A stretch of 64,000 bases of DNA. Origin: Cephalotus follicularis. Taxonomy: Eukaryota; Streptophyta; Magnoliopsida; Oxalidales; Cephalotaceae. The position numbers and the translations under genes were made by a program. The stretch is from assembly GCA_001972305.1 (NCBI GenBank), contig BDDD01000565.1, positions 243,127 to 307,126 of the forward strand, in the 5' to 3' direction. The notes beneath the pieces were generated by a model, which was not told the DNA's origin, ran no database searches, and saw only the letters and a list, made by a program, of their open reading frames with translations. This document shows, piece by piece, positions 13,433-25,029 of the stretch; the stretch's first letter is position 1, and every line of letters starts with the position of its first letter.

Positions 13433-14685
13433 CTACTTCCCCCTGGACTGCGAAGCCCCACGGGAAGAAGATGGTACACTAGCTGTCGGTCCTGGTGGAG
13501 GCGGTGCCCACTGTGTCTGATCAAATCCTCTAGGACGAGAACTCCGAGGACAATCTCTAGCAATGTGGTCGGAACCACCACAAACCAAGCAATTGCCCAA
13601 GAACCATCTACAATTCTCAGAAGTATGGTTGGTCTTCTGACAATGCACACAAGGAACCATGGCACTCTGATTACCACTCCCAGAAAGTCTGGAGGGTGTA
13701 CCCTGAATAGGTGCTAAAGATCGGTCTTCTCGACGTGCGTTTCTCGATCTGCCTCTCCTCCGAGAACGGGATGGATTCCCGCTATCCTGATTGCTACCCT
13801 GAGAACCAGGTGAGGGGCTACTATCAGTCTTCTGTGATTTAGCACTGCCACTGTCACTACCACTCTGCCAAGAAGAAGCAGTAGGTCTGGTACGGGCTAT
13901 ATTTCTCATCTGTCTAGCCTCAGCTGCAATATCCTCGAGCTGCATAGCTCGGGAAGAAATATCTGATATGGAGGTTAACCCGAAGGGGGTCAGCTGCCTC
14001 CTCAAATCCAATCTCAGTCCCCGAAGGAACTTCTTTGCTCTTCGCTCTTGGCTTTCCACTAAGCACGGGCGGATTGGTCTAGTTGCGTGAACCACGCCTC
14101 ATACTCAACAACTGTCACGCTCCCTTGCACCAAGTTAGCAAATTCAATCTCTCTTCTGTCTATCTCCACCTGAGGGTAGTACCTTGCATAGAATTCTCTT
14201 TTGAAGGCATCCCAAGAGCGGACTGTACCATTTCTTGTCTAATCTGTATTAACCATAGCCCACCAGTGCTCAGCTTCTCCTTGGAGCATATACACTGCCA
14301 ATACCAATCTCTGCTCATCATCACATCCCATGACCTCAAAGATATTTTCCAGATGGATTAGCCAAGACTCAGCAAGGGTAGGATCAAGGAGTCCTACAAA
14401 TGCTGGAGGTTGCAACTTTAAGAAACGGCTCAACATGTCTTCCCTCCTTGGTCTACGTTCCACTCTAGACTATTGGCGTCCCATCAGAGTATGCATCTGT
14501 GCCATAGTGGCACACAATTGTCTCCAAACCTTAGGGTCAGCACCCGCTGGTGGAGCATTAGGATCATACTCTGGAAAAGAATTACCAGGAGCCGGTTCAT
14601 CATCAACAGGAACAGGGGCAGGAGCATTCCTTCCACCCCGTCGGCCACGCCTTCCTCTGTATTCCATTACTATAAGAGACAACAA
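13433..14685 (-). pseudogene. Element A gag remnant
   Basis: Minus strand: an Arg/Gly-rich start (YRGRRGRRGGRNAP), a retrotransposon Gag core with WLIHLENIFEVMGC and the AEHWWAMV motif, then Ser/Arg-rich linkers and paired zinc knuckles CVHCQKTNHTSENC and CLVCGGSDHIARDC (about 13660-13550). Gag forms the particle and binds the genome. Broken; a fossil. Confidence 0.9.
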
Positions 14686-14831
14686 TGGGATGATCAGATG
14701 AAATCACTTTCAATTCCAATATCAATCTCTTTTCCAATAACAATAGCATGAATAAGCAAGAGCACATATCATGCAAATCCATTCAGTCAATCTCAATCAA
14801 CGCATTTATATACTTAGCTAGCAGGCCGACC

Positions 14832-14847
14832 AATGTCTCTGATACCA
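14832..14847 (-). other. Element A primer-binding site (tRNA-iMet)
   Basis: The minus strand reads TGGTATCAGAGACATT two or three bases inside the right LTR end. This matches the 3' end complement of plant initiator methionine tRNA (TGGTATCAGAGC) and proves that the right LTR is the 5' LTR. Confidence 0.9.
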
Positions 14848-14850
14848 TAC

Positions 14851-15707
14851 TGTAACACCCCACGCCCGAAGGGCAGACACGTGGCATTACTCTCAATCCA
14901 ATACACAATACAATGGTCGGGACTAGCAATATAAAAAATGCAGAAAACACTAAAACTTTGCAAGCCTTTTAAAAACATAACAAACCTTTAAACAGCATTA
15001 CAATACAATACATATCCATCTTTCATTACAATATCTCAAAGCAATACATTCCAAAATCTACTACAATGTCTCACAACCAGCTCCGCGGTACCCAAGCAGT
15101 CATGCGATCAACGGTCTTCAGTCGTTCTATCCACTGCTACCTGCTGCCCTACCTATGTCGCACACAAAGGTACAACACAGCCCCACCCTGAAGGATGGGG
15201 TTAGCCACACTGCCTAAGTAGAAACTCCATGCAGCATGTATGCATGTACAATGTGCAATATCGGTGACAATTTATACAATATCAATGTGCGGTGTACAAC
15301 ATCAATGCATGACATGACAAATGTACATGTACAATTGGCGATCAGACTACCCGTATGACAATGGCCCATAACAGAGCATACGGATAGGATCTATAAAAAT
15401 CAATCAATCAATAGCAGACATTCAATGGTGGTGTATGAAACACCCAATCAATCAATAAATATCCTAAAGAGCATGCGACCGGTGTCAATACAGTGTCAAT
15501 CAGTTAGCAGTGATCAATCCCACGGAAGGTAGTCCTTCGAAAAGGGTGGGAGATCTATCTACGGTTCTTAGACTGATCAGTTCTGGAACGCATAGATCTT
15601 CCAGCCTATAGCTGGGCCAATACAATCTCGATGTGCTACAACTGAGGGAGCTACTGATGCCGTTAGGGAGCTACGGCCCTCAGCGAGCATCAGTCATCAA
15701 TCAATCG
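14851..15707 (-). repeat. Element A right (5') LTR, first segment
   Basis: Matches 5325-6148 of the left LTR at about 96% by eye, with no B insertion. Ends at copia element G, whose left TSD is AATCG (15703-15707). Confidence 0.93.
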
Positions 15708-17864
15708 TGTTAGATATAGTAACCCGACAAGCCATTAGATAGGTTGTCATATTATATCTTATCTTGTATGAAACAATCTTATTCCTAGTGTATATATATA
15801 TATGATGTGTGCTAATTTTCTTATGGCTAGATCACTTGTGTTTTATCACTTAATTGAAGTAGTTTATTATTTACCTGCTCACACTTGTGATGCCCTGACA
15901 TAAAGTTGGATGCCTAGCATGGAGGCTGTGAGATTGGTTACCTTATTCCTTATGTCAATTTAGTTCCAAGTCATAGGCTCACTTTGTGGGCATTAGTGAA
16001 CCGGATAGACTTGCGCGTATGTTGCCTGCTCATGGAATTGGAGGATGGATTCTCTCACTACCATCTGTGTTGGACACTAGGGAAATACGGGGTGCGCGCT
16101 GGGAGCGTGTACACTGAACAGGACCCGCATAGGAGACACTGTTCGGAGTAGTCGCTATTCTCGTGTTAGTAGTGACTCCTACTTGTTGCGGTTGTGTATA
16201 AGTGATGATCACTTAGTGAGTTCTTAAACTCGTCTGATCCTTAGACCTGAGCGACTACTCTATATTGTATAGAGACGGTTATGTTTTGATCTCCACCTTA
16301 CCCAGTCCTTACGCAGGGCTGGCAATCGGGTGGTCTTTGGGTATGATCGAATCTATACGAATATAAGTGAGTGCGTAATATGGGATTGTCACACCTGAGC
16401 GAAGGTGATCGGGTCTGATTATACTTTGGACTTATGAAATCCTTGGCCAAGGTTGATGTAGACTGGAAATTAGATTTTTAGAGAGTTTACCAAAGGTCCT
16501 AGTAATGATCAGATATTTTAGCCATTGAGGTACTATCTAGGGTTGACACATATCATTACCCTAGACCTCAATCGAGGCCAAGCATGACAAGGGATTATAG
16601 TGCACGCGAACCGACGACTTAGAAAATCTGGGGTTCATGAGGTGTGAGAAAATTAATTAGATTAATTTTTCCATATGGATAATATTTGGATATTATTCCA
16701 ATAGCATTTAAATTGGTCAAGGACCATTTATAATGGCTAAACTGGACCCAAGGCGTATTTCGGTAATTTATGAACACCTCTTGTTTTAACCAAGATTTTA
16801 AAGGGTCCCTGCCTTATAATGATTAGATCTTTAATATGTTAGACATATTAAGTTTTGGTGTCAAATATCGGTTATGTGGATTTTGCATTTTGTGGAAACA
16901 CATATGTTTTATCTTACTTAACCAATATTGGAAGGGTACATGAGATCACTAAAAGAGTTAGACTCTTAATGCTTCACTAGCCATACAAAGACGTCGATGT
17001 CTTTTAGAAATACGTCGATGCTTAACGTTTTTAAAGACGTCGATGTCTTTTAGGAAGCATCGATGTTTTTAGTGCCACATTGCATGGACGTCGATGTCCT
17101 TTGGAAGGCGTCGACGTCTTTGAGCAGAACGTGCAACCTGTGCACGAGCTCACTTCATGGGCACGTTTTCTCTCTCATATCCAGCATCCATCTCCTGTTC
17201 TTGCATGTTATAGGAACATGGAGATCATGGCCACAAACTCCCTAGGAGTGAGGACCATGATCTTAAGTGAATGGGAGAGTGGGAGAGAGAAATTAGAGGC
17301 TAGTAATAGGCATTTTCTGCAGAAAATAAAAAAGTGAAAAAGTTGGAGTTTTGCTGGGCAAGAGCGCTCGGGTTTCAATCTGCAGATTGTGTGTGTTCCT
17401 TTCGTCTGTGATACACCAAGCAAGAGCTTATCTAGGGTGGATTGATCATTGACTTCATTGGTCAATATCAATTTACTTTTTCTAAGCTAAGTGAGAGAGA
17501 GAAAGTTCATGCACTTTGTTATTGCTGGTTGGATTGCTTGTTGTTCCTGAGACTTTGAGAACATCAAAGGGGAATCTACTCAAGCATGTAGTGGGAAAGA
17601 AAGAAGGAGCCTTCACCCGCTGGTATATTTCTTGGTCTTTCTTTTCTTGCCATGCTTGTGTGTCACCATTGTTTGCAATGGTGACACCAATTCAATTCTG
17701 TTGATGTTGTGGTGATCCATGTGGTCTGTGGACATGCCATAATGGACTAGTTATGTTTTTATTGGGTGTTATTCCACAGCCATGATTGTTTGTTTTGTTT
17801 TGTTCTACACCCTACACACCATAGTCCATTTATGGCTACGGTTTCGGTTTATCCGTTTCCAACA
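15708..17864 (+). repeat. Element G 5' LTR
   Basis: TGTTAGATATAG...TTTCCAACA, 2157 bp. From 16494 on it matches the 3' LTR at 26313-27682. It contains a palindrome array AAAGACGTCGATGTCTTT and variants at about 16985-17125, repeated in the 3' LTR at about 26808-26945. Confidence 0.93.
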
Positions 17865-17865
17865 G

Positions 17866-17878
17866 TGGTATGAGAGCA
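17866..17878 (+). other. Element G primer-binding site
   Basis: TGGTATGAGAGCA starts one base after the 5' LTR. It is a near match to the initiator-Met tRNA complement (TGGTATCAGAGC). Confidence 0.8.
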
Positions 17879-19656
17879 TCCCACATCATCCTTGATTAAA
17901 TTTATGCCTTAGATGATGTACTGATTAATGGTTTAATTGTTGGAGATGTTTTATGATCAAACTACATTTTCAAAGTGCCTTAGTGTAAGTTGCATGAAAT
18001 GGGATTTCATTGTGTTTTTGTCTAGGGAAATTTGTTTTAATGTGTTTAGAATTATGTTTGGAACATGCATAGTGCATTTTGGATTGCCAGAATGGAATGC
18101 CAAAGTCTAAACCATTGTTTTCTGCATTTTTCGAAATGCAGAAACTGCCCAAGGGGTTAAAGACGTCGATGTTCTTGATAGACGTTGATGTCTTGTTCAT
18201 GTTTCCAGAAAACGCGTCGACGTTATTAAAAGACGTCGATGCCTCGTTCATCATTTCCAGGAAATGCGTCGATGTTCTGGATGAACATCGAAATCTTGTT
18301 CATGTGTTCCCAGAAAACACATCGATGCTTTTGATAAGCGTCGATGTCTTTTATTAATAAAAAAACTGTTTTTCAATAAAATTGGATTTTATACATTTTG
18401 GCACTTAGAAAAAACAAATATCATTGCTTGATTTAGTGGGAGTTTGATCAGTTAACAATCCTTAAATTAAATTGTATAATTGGTTATTATTTATGGCATT
18501 TGTTTTTATTTATGTTTTATAATATTGGATATTATTTAAGTCTTATGCACAATGGATGGCCCAAGAAGGACATAGACCTAGTTTGTGGTTTTCTTTGTGT
18601 GGATGGATTTATTTATTTATTATTTTTAAAGGTCTGTAATTAGGTGCCTGCGTGCACCATTTATTTTTCCTTACTTTCGTTATTTCTCCTTGTATTTTTA
18701 AATGTAATTTTCTTTTCGAAATGTAAACTACCTTTATGTAAAAGAAGACCTTACAAGGAGATATGGAGGAAAGGAGAAATGGAGTACAAGACTATTGAAG
18801 GCCATGTATGCATGGTTATTTGTTGTAATAAATAGATTTAAGTATTTACACATAGGAAGACTTAGTAATGATTTTGGGCTCAAGTCACTACTACTAATGT
18901 CCTTGCCAATCCATTGACATATTTTAGAAATATGTCCAAGGTGCACAAGATACACGTCATGCATGTTAAGCTGTAATTAATTGGAATTGGCTAAAACAAC
19001 CAATGAATTAATTAATGGCTCGGTAATTAAAACATGAGACCACAAATTCCCTCACTTCAATAATAAGTCTTAACGTCGGAACCCATGGAGTGGTTCCCCG
19101 TGGCCTTCCATAATTTTCGTTGAGTAGTATTCCTAGGTTGTTGCTTTGTCATACCCTAGCTGAGGCTGATGACTTGGGGATATTATGTCAACGTCGGTGC
19201 TGGGCACCGCAAAGGGTGGCTATGTTTTAGCACTTGGACACGCCTACGTGTGGGCGTTAAAACTAGTGCATTCCAATGAAAATTGTGGGTACTTGACTTA
19301 TCAAGATTCTGATGGTTTTTCATGCCCTAGCTGAGGCCATATTGAGTCTAAGGCCGAATACTATGATTGGATCTTGTATTGGATACAAATTGGCAAGAAA
19401 GCCTACCCATTAGATATATTATAGTTTGTCATGCCCTAGCTGAGGCTATAATATGATTGCGATGGATTCCAATCCCCACTAGGAAGTTAGACTTCTCCAA
19501 TTCCATATGGGGGTATGGGATACGATTAGAATAGTGGGACGAATCATAAACACTGAAGACCAAGTGTTATGGTTGTCATATATTAAAACTGGAATAGATG
19601 CTAACTCAACTTTATATCTCCTTATCTAGGTTGCTAGTAAGGCTTTACAATCTGCT
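17879..19656 (+). other. Element G untranslated leader with repeats
   Basis: A 1.8-kb non-coding leader before gag. It holds a second GTCGAT/GTCGAC palindrome array (about 18160-18350) like that of the LTR. It also has three copies of TCATRCCCTAGCTGAGGC (near 19150, 19320 and 19432), each inside a longer variable block. No ORF of note. Confidence 0.75.
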
Positions 19657-19712
19657 ATGTCCCACATTCTAGAGACAAACAAATTGATAGGCCCAAACTT
19701 CGATTGGCAACG
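19657..19712 (+). pseudogene. Element G gag start
   Basis: An ATG at 19657 opens MSHILETNKLIGPNFDWQR, the usual beginning of a copia UBN2-type Gag. It is cut here by element H (TSD CAACG at 19708-19712), and gag sequence continues beyond H at 23727. Fossil. Confidence 0.85.
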
Positions 19713-20128
19713 TGTTCACGTAAAAAGAATGTTTTAAAATTTATAGCCGCAAGTGCACGGATCATGCAGTAACGGGTCGAACGCAGGGAAACGTTAAACT
19801 AGTTATAATTTATCCAACCTAGGCGAAGTATACCAAATTTGAGATAAACTATCAAAAACTACTCCTAATTATGCAAAAACAATAAAACAATTGAAAACAG
19901 GCAAGAAATAAATAAAATAAAATAAAAACTAAAATAATTGAAAATAACAGAAAATAAAACGTGCAAATTAAAACTAATTAAAACAATAAAGAAAACTAAA
20001 GAAAATATATAATGGAAAATCGGTTTTAGGGTATAGAAACTTACCATAGATTGTATTGAACGATTCACTTTAATTAAACGATCATACCTCGATAACCAAC
20101 GACAGCTAGGTCGATACGGAGTGCGCCT
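19713..20128 (-). repeat. Element H left (3') LTR, short copy
   Basis: Matches 22143-22556 with a few percent difference (the U5-side part) and then loses homology. The rest of the 1.58-kb LTR has no counterpart here. Confidence 0.85.
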
Positions 20129-20577
20129 ATCATGTCAATCTTAAACATACCACATGATAAAATAATTTTAACAATATAAGAGCAATCCCAACAAGATCTC
20201 CACCAATAGAAACCATCAAGAGAACAATAACAATTAAAAACATTGTCAACAGAACGTAAAGATTGCCAAGAAACAATGTAAGCATCGTCCCAATAGGACT
20301 TCCACCAGTAAAAACCATATAGATAACAAAAACATTCAAATGCATCACCTAAACCTATCTTAGCAACCTTACACACACAATGGGAGAAAACAATTTTTAC
20401 AATTTTAGAACCATCCCAACATGATCTCCACCAGTAGAAACCATCAAGAGAATCATAAAAATCGTGGCCAACCAACCATTGACTATCCAAAAAAAAGTCG
20501 ATGATCCCATCGGCCAACCAACTCAATATCTCCTTTTGCGTAACCTCTAATTCTTTGAATTCTCTCAAGCATTCCAT
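20074..20577 (-). pseudogene. Triple WW-repeat open frame in element H
   Basis: An open frame of 167 codons between the H protease end and the left LTR, overlapping the LTR end. It repeats the word GFYWWRSCWD three times (with GFYWWKSYWD as a variant) about 35-42 residues apart, each followed by a hydrophobic stretch. The DNA shows the same three units near 20185, 20288 and 20413. I do not recognise the family. It may be a small repeat protein or chance-open repeat DNA. Confidence 0.4.
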
Positions 20578-20655
20578 GAAGTTGTTATTGAAATCTTCGT
20601 CAAAGTACGTTTGGTCAGGCGTAGCGAGTTTGTGTGTGTAATGGGATAGATGATC

Positions 20656-22118
20656 TCATTCGCTATTCGATGTTGGCTCATTAAGCTTACTTTCTAACCA
20701 TGCTAATGCTTCCTCATTTTCTAACCACTGCAATCTATCCTTTTCGATAGCTTCTTCAACCTCAAATGCTCTCTTGAAATTGTGATCAAAGTCGATATTA
20801 AAATATGAATCAATGGTATCAGGAATCGAGCGAATCACGTAGACATCATCAAATTCAGATTGATGCTTTCCCAATCGGAAAATGTTAAAATCCATTGACG
20901 ATTTTCCAAAACTCAACTTCATGAGACCATTTTGACAATTGATCAATGCATTACTCATGGCGAAGAATGGTCTACCAAGGATAACTGGGATTTGGTCTTT
21001 TATATTCACAACAGGCTGGGTATCTAATACGACAAAGTCGACAGGAAAGAAAAACTCACCAACCTTTATCAAAACATCCTCAATCTTCCCTCTAGGTACT
21101 TTCACCGACCTATCAGCTAATTGCAAAGTTGTATTGGTCGGGCGCAACTCTCCTAAACCTAGTTGTTCAAAAACTGACAAAGGTAACAAATATACACTTG
21201 CTCCTAAATCGAGCAAGGCATGATCGATTTTGGTGTTGCCTATCACACAAGAGATTGTCGGGCAGCCAGGATCTTTATACTTTCGCATCGTGGGTTGCGA
21301 AAACATTGCACTAATGTTGGCTGCCAAGAAAGCCTTTTTCGGAGTCTGAAGGATCCTCTTTTTCGTGCATAAGTCTTTAAGGACTTTTGCGTAAGAGGGC
21401 ACCTGTTCAATGGCTTCAAGCAATGGGATATTGATTTGGACTTGCTTAAATGTTTCGATTATCTTCTCCATTGCTGGGGCTTTCTTATTTTGCAATCTTT
21501 TTGGAAAGGGAGCCGGTGGGTCGAATGAATGCTTTGGCGCCTCGACCGGTTCTTTGTTCTTCCCGTCCTTTTTCTCCTTCCTCAATTCATTGTGCGCATT
21601 TAATGGCGTTGGTTGCTCTGATGGGTCAACCAATGGTTCTTGAAAATTTTCTTGCGCCAATGATTCCTCCATTTGCTCGTTCACATTTTCCATATGATCT
21701 TGGGGATGGTATTCATTTCCACTCCTTAGGGCAAAAACTTGTTTTGATGGACCCGAGAAGGAAGCTAAATTTTTCGGATTTACAAGTTGTTGGATTTGAG
21801 CGGAATGGTTTAAGGTAGTCCTAGGATTCGGGTCAGGTTGTGAAGGCATTTTTCCTTTTTCTCTTTCGTGCAGAGTGGATGCTAGTTGTGAAATTTTTTT
21901 CTCCATGTTATGCTGACTAGTCATCATGGTGCTCATTAGAAGTTCTACGCTCTTTTCTAATGACGAAATCCTAGATGTATCATCCCTTTGGTTTGGCAAA
22001 CCCGATGTTTGTTGATTTGAGAATTGATTTTGTGGTGGAAAGGATGGTCGAACAGTGATTGAGTTTTGGGAGAACCTCAGAAATGTCTGCTGTGGGGCAG
22101 ACTGGCTAGGGAAGCTCG
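20656..22118 (-). CDS. Element H Gag C-terminal/protease open frame
   Basis: Long open frame on the minus strand starting beside the primer-binding site. Order: Gln/Pro/Ser-rich region; a coiled-coil segment near residues 45-95; FALRSGNEYH, typical of the Athila gag end; PFPKRLQNKKA; then an aspartic protease with ALLDLGASVYLLPLSVFEQL and LQLADRSVKVPRGKIEDVL, and VILGRPFF near the end. The N-terminal Gag core is not seen. As a relic of a mobile element it could act in particle formation and processing only together with partner proteins. It looks open throughout. Confidence 0.85.
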
Positions 22119-22136
22119 TCCCCGGCAACGACGCCA
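22119..22136 (-). other. Element H primer-binding site (tRNA-Asp type)
   Basis: The minus strand reads TGGCGTCGTTGCCGGGGA, a few bases inside the right LTR. Athila-type elements commonly use TGGCGCCGTTGCCGGGGA, complementary to tRNA-Asp. Confidence 0.85.
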
Positions 22137-22142
22137 AAAACT

Positions 22143-23726
22143 TGTTCACGTAAAAAGAATGTTTTAAAATTTATAGCCGCAAGTGCACGGATCATGCAGT
22201 AACGGGTCGAACGCAGGGAAACGTTAAACTAGTTATAATTTATCCAACCTAGGAGAAGTATACCAAATTTGAGATAAACTATCAAAAACTACTCCTAATT
22301 ATACAAAAATAATAAAACAATTGAAAACAGGCAATAAATAAATAAAATAAAATAACAAAGTAAAATAATTGAAAATAACAGAAAATAACACGTGCAAATT
22401 AAAACTAATTAAAACAATAAATAAAACTAAAAAAAATATATAATGGAAAATCGGTTTTAGGGTATAGAAACTTACCATAGATTGTATTGAACAATTCAGT
22501 TTAATTAAATGATCATACCTTGATAACCAACGGCAGCTAGGTCGATACGGAGTGCGACTGTGATGACAAATCGTATGAGTAGTCATGCTAGGTCTATACG
22601 GAGTGTGGATTTTAATCAGACAAACCGTATGAGTAGTCATGCTAGGTCTATACGGAGTGTGGATTTTAATCAGACAAACCGTATGAGTAGTCATGCTAGG
22701 TCTATACGGAGTGTGATCGGCGTGACAAACCATATGAGTAGACTCCATTGATCGCGTCAAAAACCATTTATTCACCAGCTTTCAGCTTCACCGACAAGAT
22801 GTTTGTGGATTTTAATCCGACAGACAAAGTGTGTGCGAAGACAGAAAAATTGAAGAACAAATAAAATATTCAAGGATTTTTATTGATGGAATTGAAACAA
22901 TAACAATCTAGGCTTTGTTCTAACCCAAAAACCTTAAGAAACTAGCTACAAAACATGAAGAAAACTAAACTAAAAATTGGACAAAGAAAAGAAGAAGAAA
23001 ATCGGGGCTGCCGCTACTCTACTGCTCTCGCGTCTCTGCCTTTTTACTTTATGTATACTGCCCACTAAAAACCTAAACCTAATGCAATAAAGCCGACAAA
23101 TTTGTTTTTTTCTCTTTCTTTGGCGCGTGGAAAATTGCTTTGCTGCATGGATTGGAATCGTGGCGCATGCATGGGCATGTTCTGACTGGTTGCTGAGGCG
23201 TATGGATGATGTATGGGCATGGGCTAGGCGTTGAAGACTGCATGTGGGCTGATTCATGCATGTTGCTTGGCTTTTGAATTGATGCATGGATTAGATTTGA
23301 GCATTGTTACAATGCTGGCGGCAAAAAATTATAAAAATGGACAATGACGTCAGGATGATGTAATCATTGGGCTCCACGTGTTTCAACATTTGTTTTCTTG
23401 CAATATCTCTTCATCGGAGCTTCAGAATCAGTCGGCCCAAGAACTAAAAGTGCTCCAAATAATTTTATGAACAAAATGAGTCCAATATTCAATATCTTCT
23501 GAGCCTTAAATTTTGACTTCTCTCGCTTAAGTGGGTGTACTTTTGAACCGGTTTTTGACTTCAAACCACTTTAACTCAAAAAGTAGTGTTTTATCTCCAT
23601 TTTCTCTTATTCCGTAATAATAGACATAATACCTGAAAATCACATAAATACAACCACAGTAGTCTATTCCAAGAATAAATATATAACAAATTGATCATTA
23701 AAAATAACACATTTTTATGCTAAGCA
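22143..23726 (-). repeat. Element H right (5') LTR
   Basis: 1584 bp, TGTTCACG...GCTAAGCA. It contains three tandem units of about 54 bp (about 22566-22725) built on GTATGAGTAGTCATGCTAGG and a TCTATACGGAGTGTGG word. These produce a repetitive reading frame that is not a gene. Confidence 0.9.
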
Positions 23727-23731
23727 CAACG

Positions 23732-24990
23732 TAACCTCAAATTCATCCTAACGGCCAATAAATTTGCGTATCTGATGAAATGGGGGCCTCCATCACTAGG
23801 TGATGATCCTGCGCCTGATGAGTGTGACCGTCTGGCCATGTGGCTGGAGGACGATGAGCATGCTCGGTGTGTCGCCCTTTTGGGGATGACACCAGAGCTG
23901 CAATGCAAGTATGAGAAAATTGAGACCTTATCCGCAATACTACTTGACCTCGAGGAGATGTATGGGGATGTATGGGGCCGGGTCTAGGACTCGAAGGCTT
24001 AATCTCTCACGCAAACTCTTGAAGGCGCAGATGCCAGAGGGAGCTTTGGTCCATGATCATAGACTGGAGATGAAAAACATGATTGAGCAGCTTACTCAAT
24101 TAGGGTTTGTCATGGATCACGATCTGCATATAGATCTTATTCTTACCTCCCTCCCTGGATCGTTCTCACAGTTTGTGGAGTATTTTCACTTGATCGAAAT
24201 AGAAGTAACTCTTTCTGAGTTAGTTTCTATGTTGAGAACGGCAGAGGCCAATCTTGACTCTACGAAGTCAGAGATCCCAGCCCAGGAGGGCAAGCTTGGA
24301 GCTAGTGGGAGCGATGCCAAGAATCGAATGAAGCAGGTGGCGGCTGAGGGTGCCTGTTTCCAGTGCGGTAAGACCGGGCACTGGAAAAAGGATTGTCGTG
24401 TTGTTGTTGCTGCTGTCTCTGCTGATAACCCACATGGTGCGAGTACATCAGGTATGTTCATGATTGAACTTAATCTAGCTTTGAATAGTAGTTCTTCATG
24501 GGTATTGGATACTGGATGTGGAACTAGCCTTTGTAATTCATTGCAGGGACTAAGAAAAGTTAGAAAGCTTGGAGCTGGAGACCTGGACTTGAGGCTTGGT
24601 GATGGATCTAGGATCATTGCTCAAGCTGTTGGTGTTTATGATATTAGTTTGTGTAATAATTTTATTTTGACATTGGATCCTTGTTATTATGTTATGAATA
24701 TTGTTCGGAACATTGTGAGTGATTCACACTTATGTAGTTTGGGCTTGGAGCTTAGGTTCCAAGACATTGGATGTCTTATATATTCAAACAATGTTTATGT
24801 TGGTAATGGTATTATCGACAATGGATTATATGTCTTAAATACTTCACAATCAAATATCTTGTCTATTGAGCAAAGTAATAATAAGAAAAGACAAAGAGAA
24901 ACTGAGCTAAATAAAACCTATACTTGGCATTGTAGACTTGGTCATCTTAGTGATGCTAGACTATCACAGTTGATTAAGGATGATCTCCTT
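23732..24990 (+). pseudogene. Element G gag (continued), protease and GAG-pre-integrase
   Basis: After H, gag resumes with NLKFILTANKFAYLM and the Gag core. A CCHC zinc knuckle CFQCGKTGHWKKDC lies at 24355-24396, the protease motif WVLDTGCGTSLC at about 24499-24534, and the pre-integrase motif WHCRLGHLSDARLSQL at about 24925-24972. Copia type. Broken; a fossil. Confidence 0.88.
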
Positions 24991-25029
24991 GATATCCAGG
25001 ACTTAGAGTCCTATCCAACCGAAAGGGTA

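Larger units (their letters stand above)
19713..23726 (-). mobile_element. Athila-like gag-protease-only LTR element H (TR-GAG type)
   Basis: Begins TGTTCACG at 19713 and ends TAAGCA at 23726, with perfect TSD CAACG (19708-19712, 23727-23731). The right (5') LTR is 1584 bp and the left one is much shorter (about 415 bp of homology). A tRNA-Asp-type primer site abuts the right LTR. The only coding unit is a 497-codon open frame with Gag C-terminal and protease features. There is no RT, RNase H or integrase. This is the layout of non-autonomous TR-GAG elements, with the Athila branch of gypsy as the likely source. Mobilisation by an autonomous Athila-like partner is inferred. Confidence 0.88.

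Noticed and set aside
22299-22775. 158-codon ORF with THTVCLIKIHTPYRPSM repeats
   Set aside because: Translation of the 54-bp tandem units in the LTR of H.
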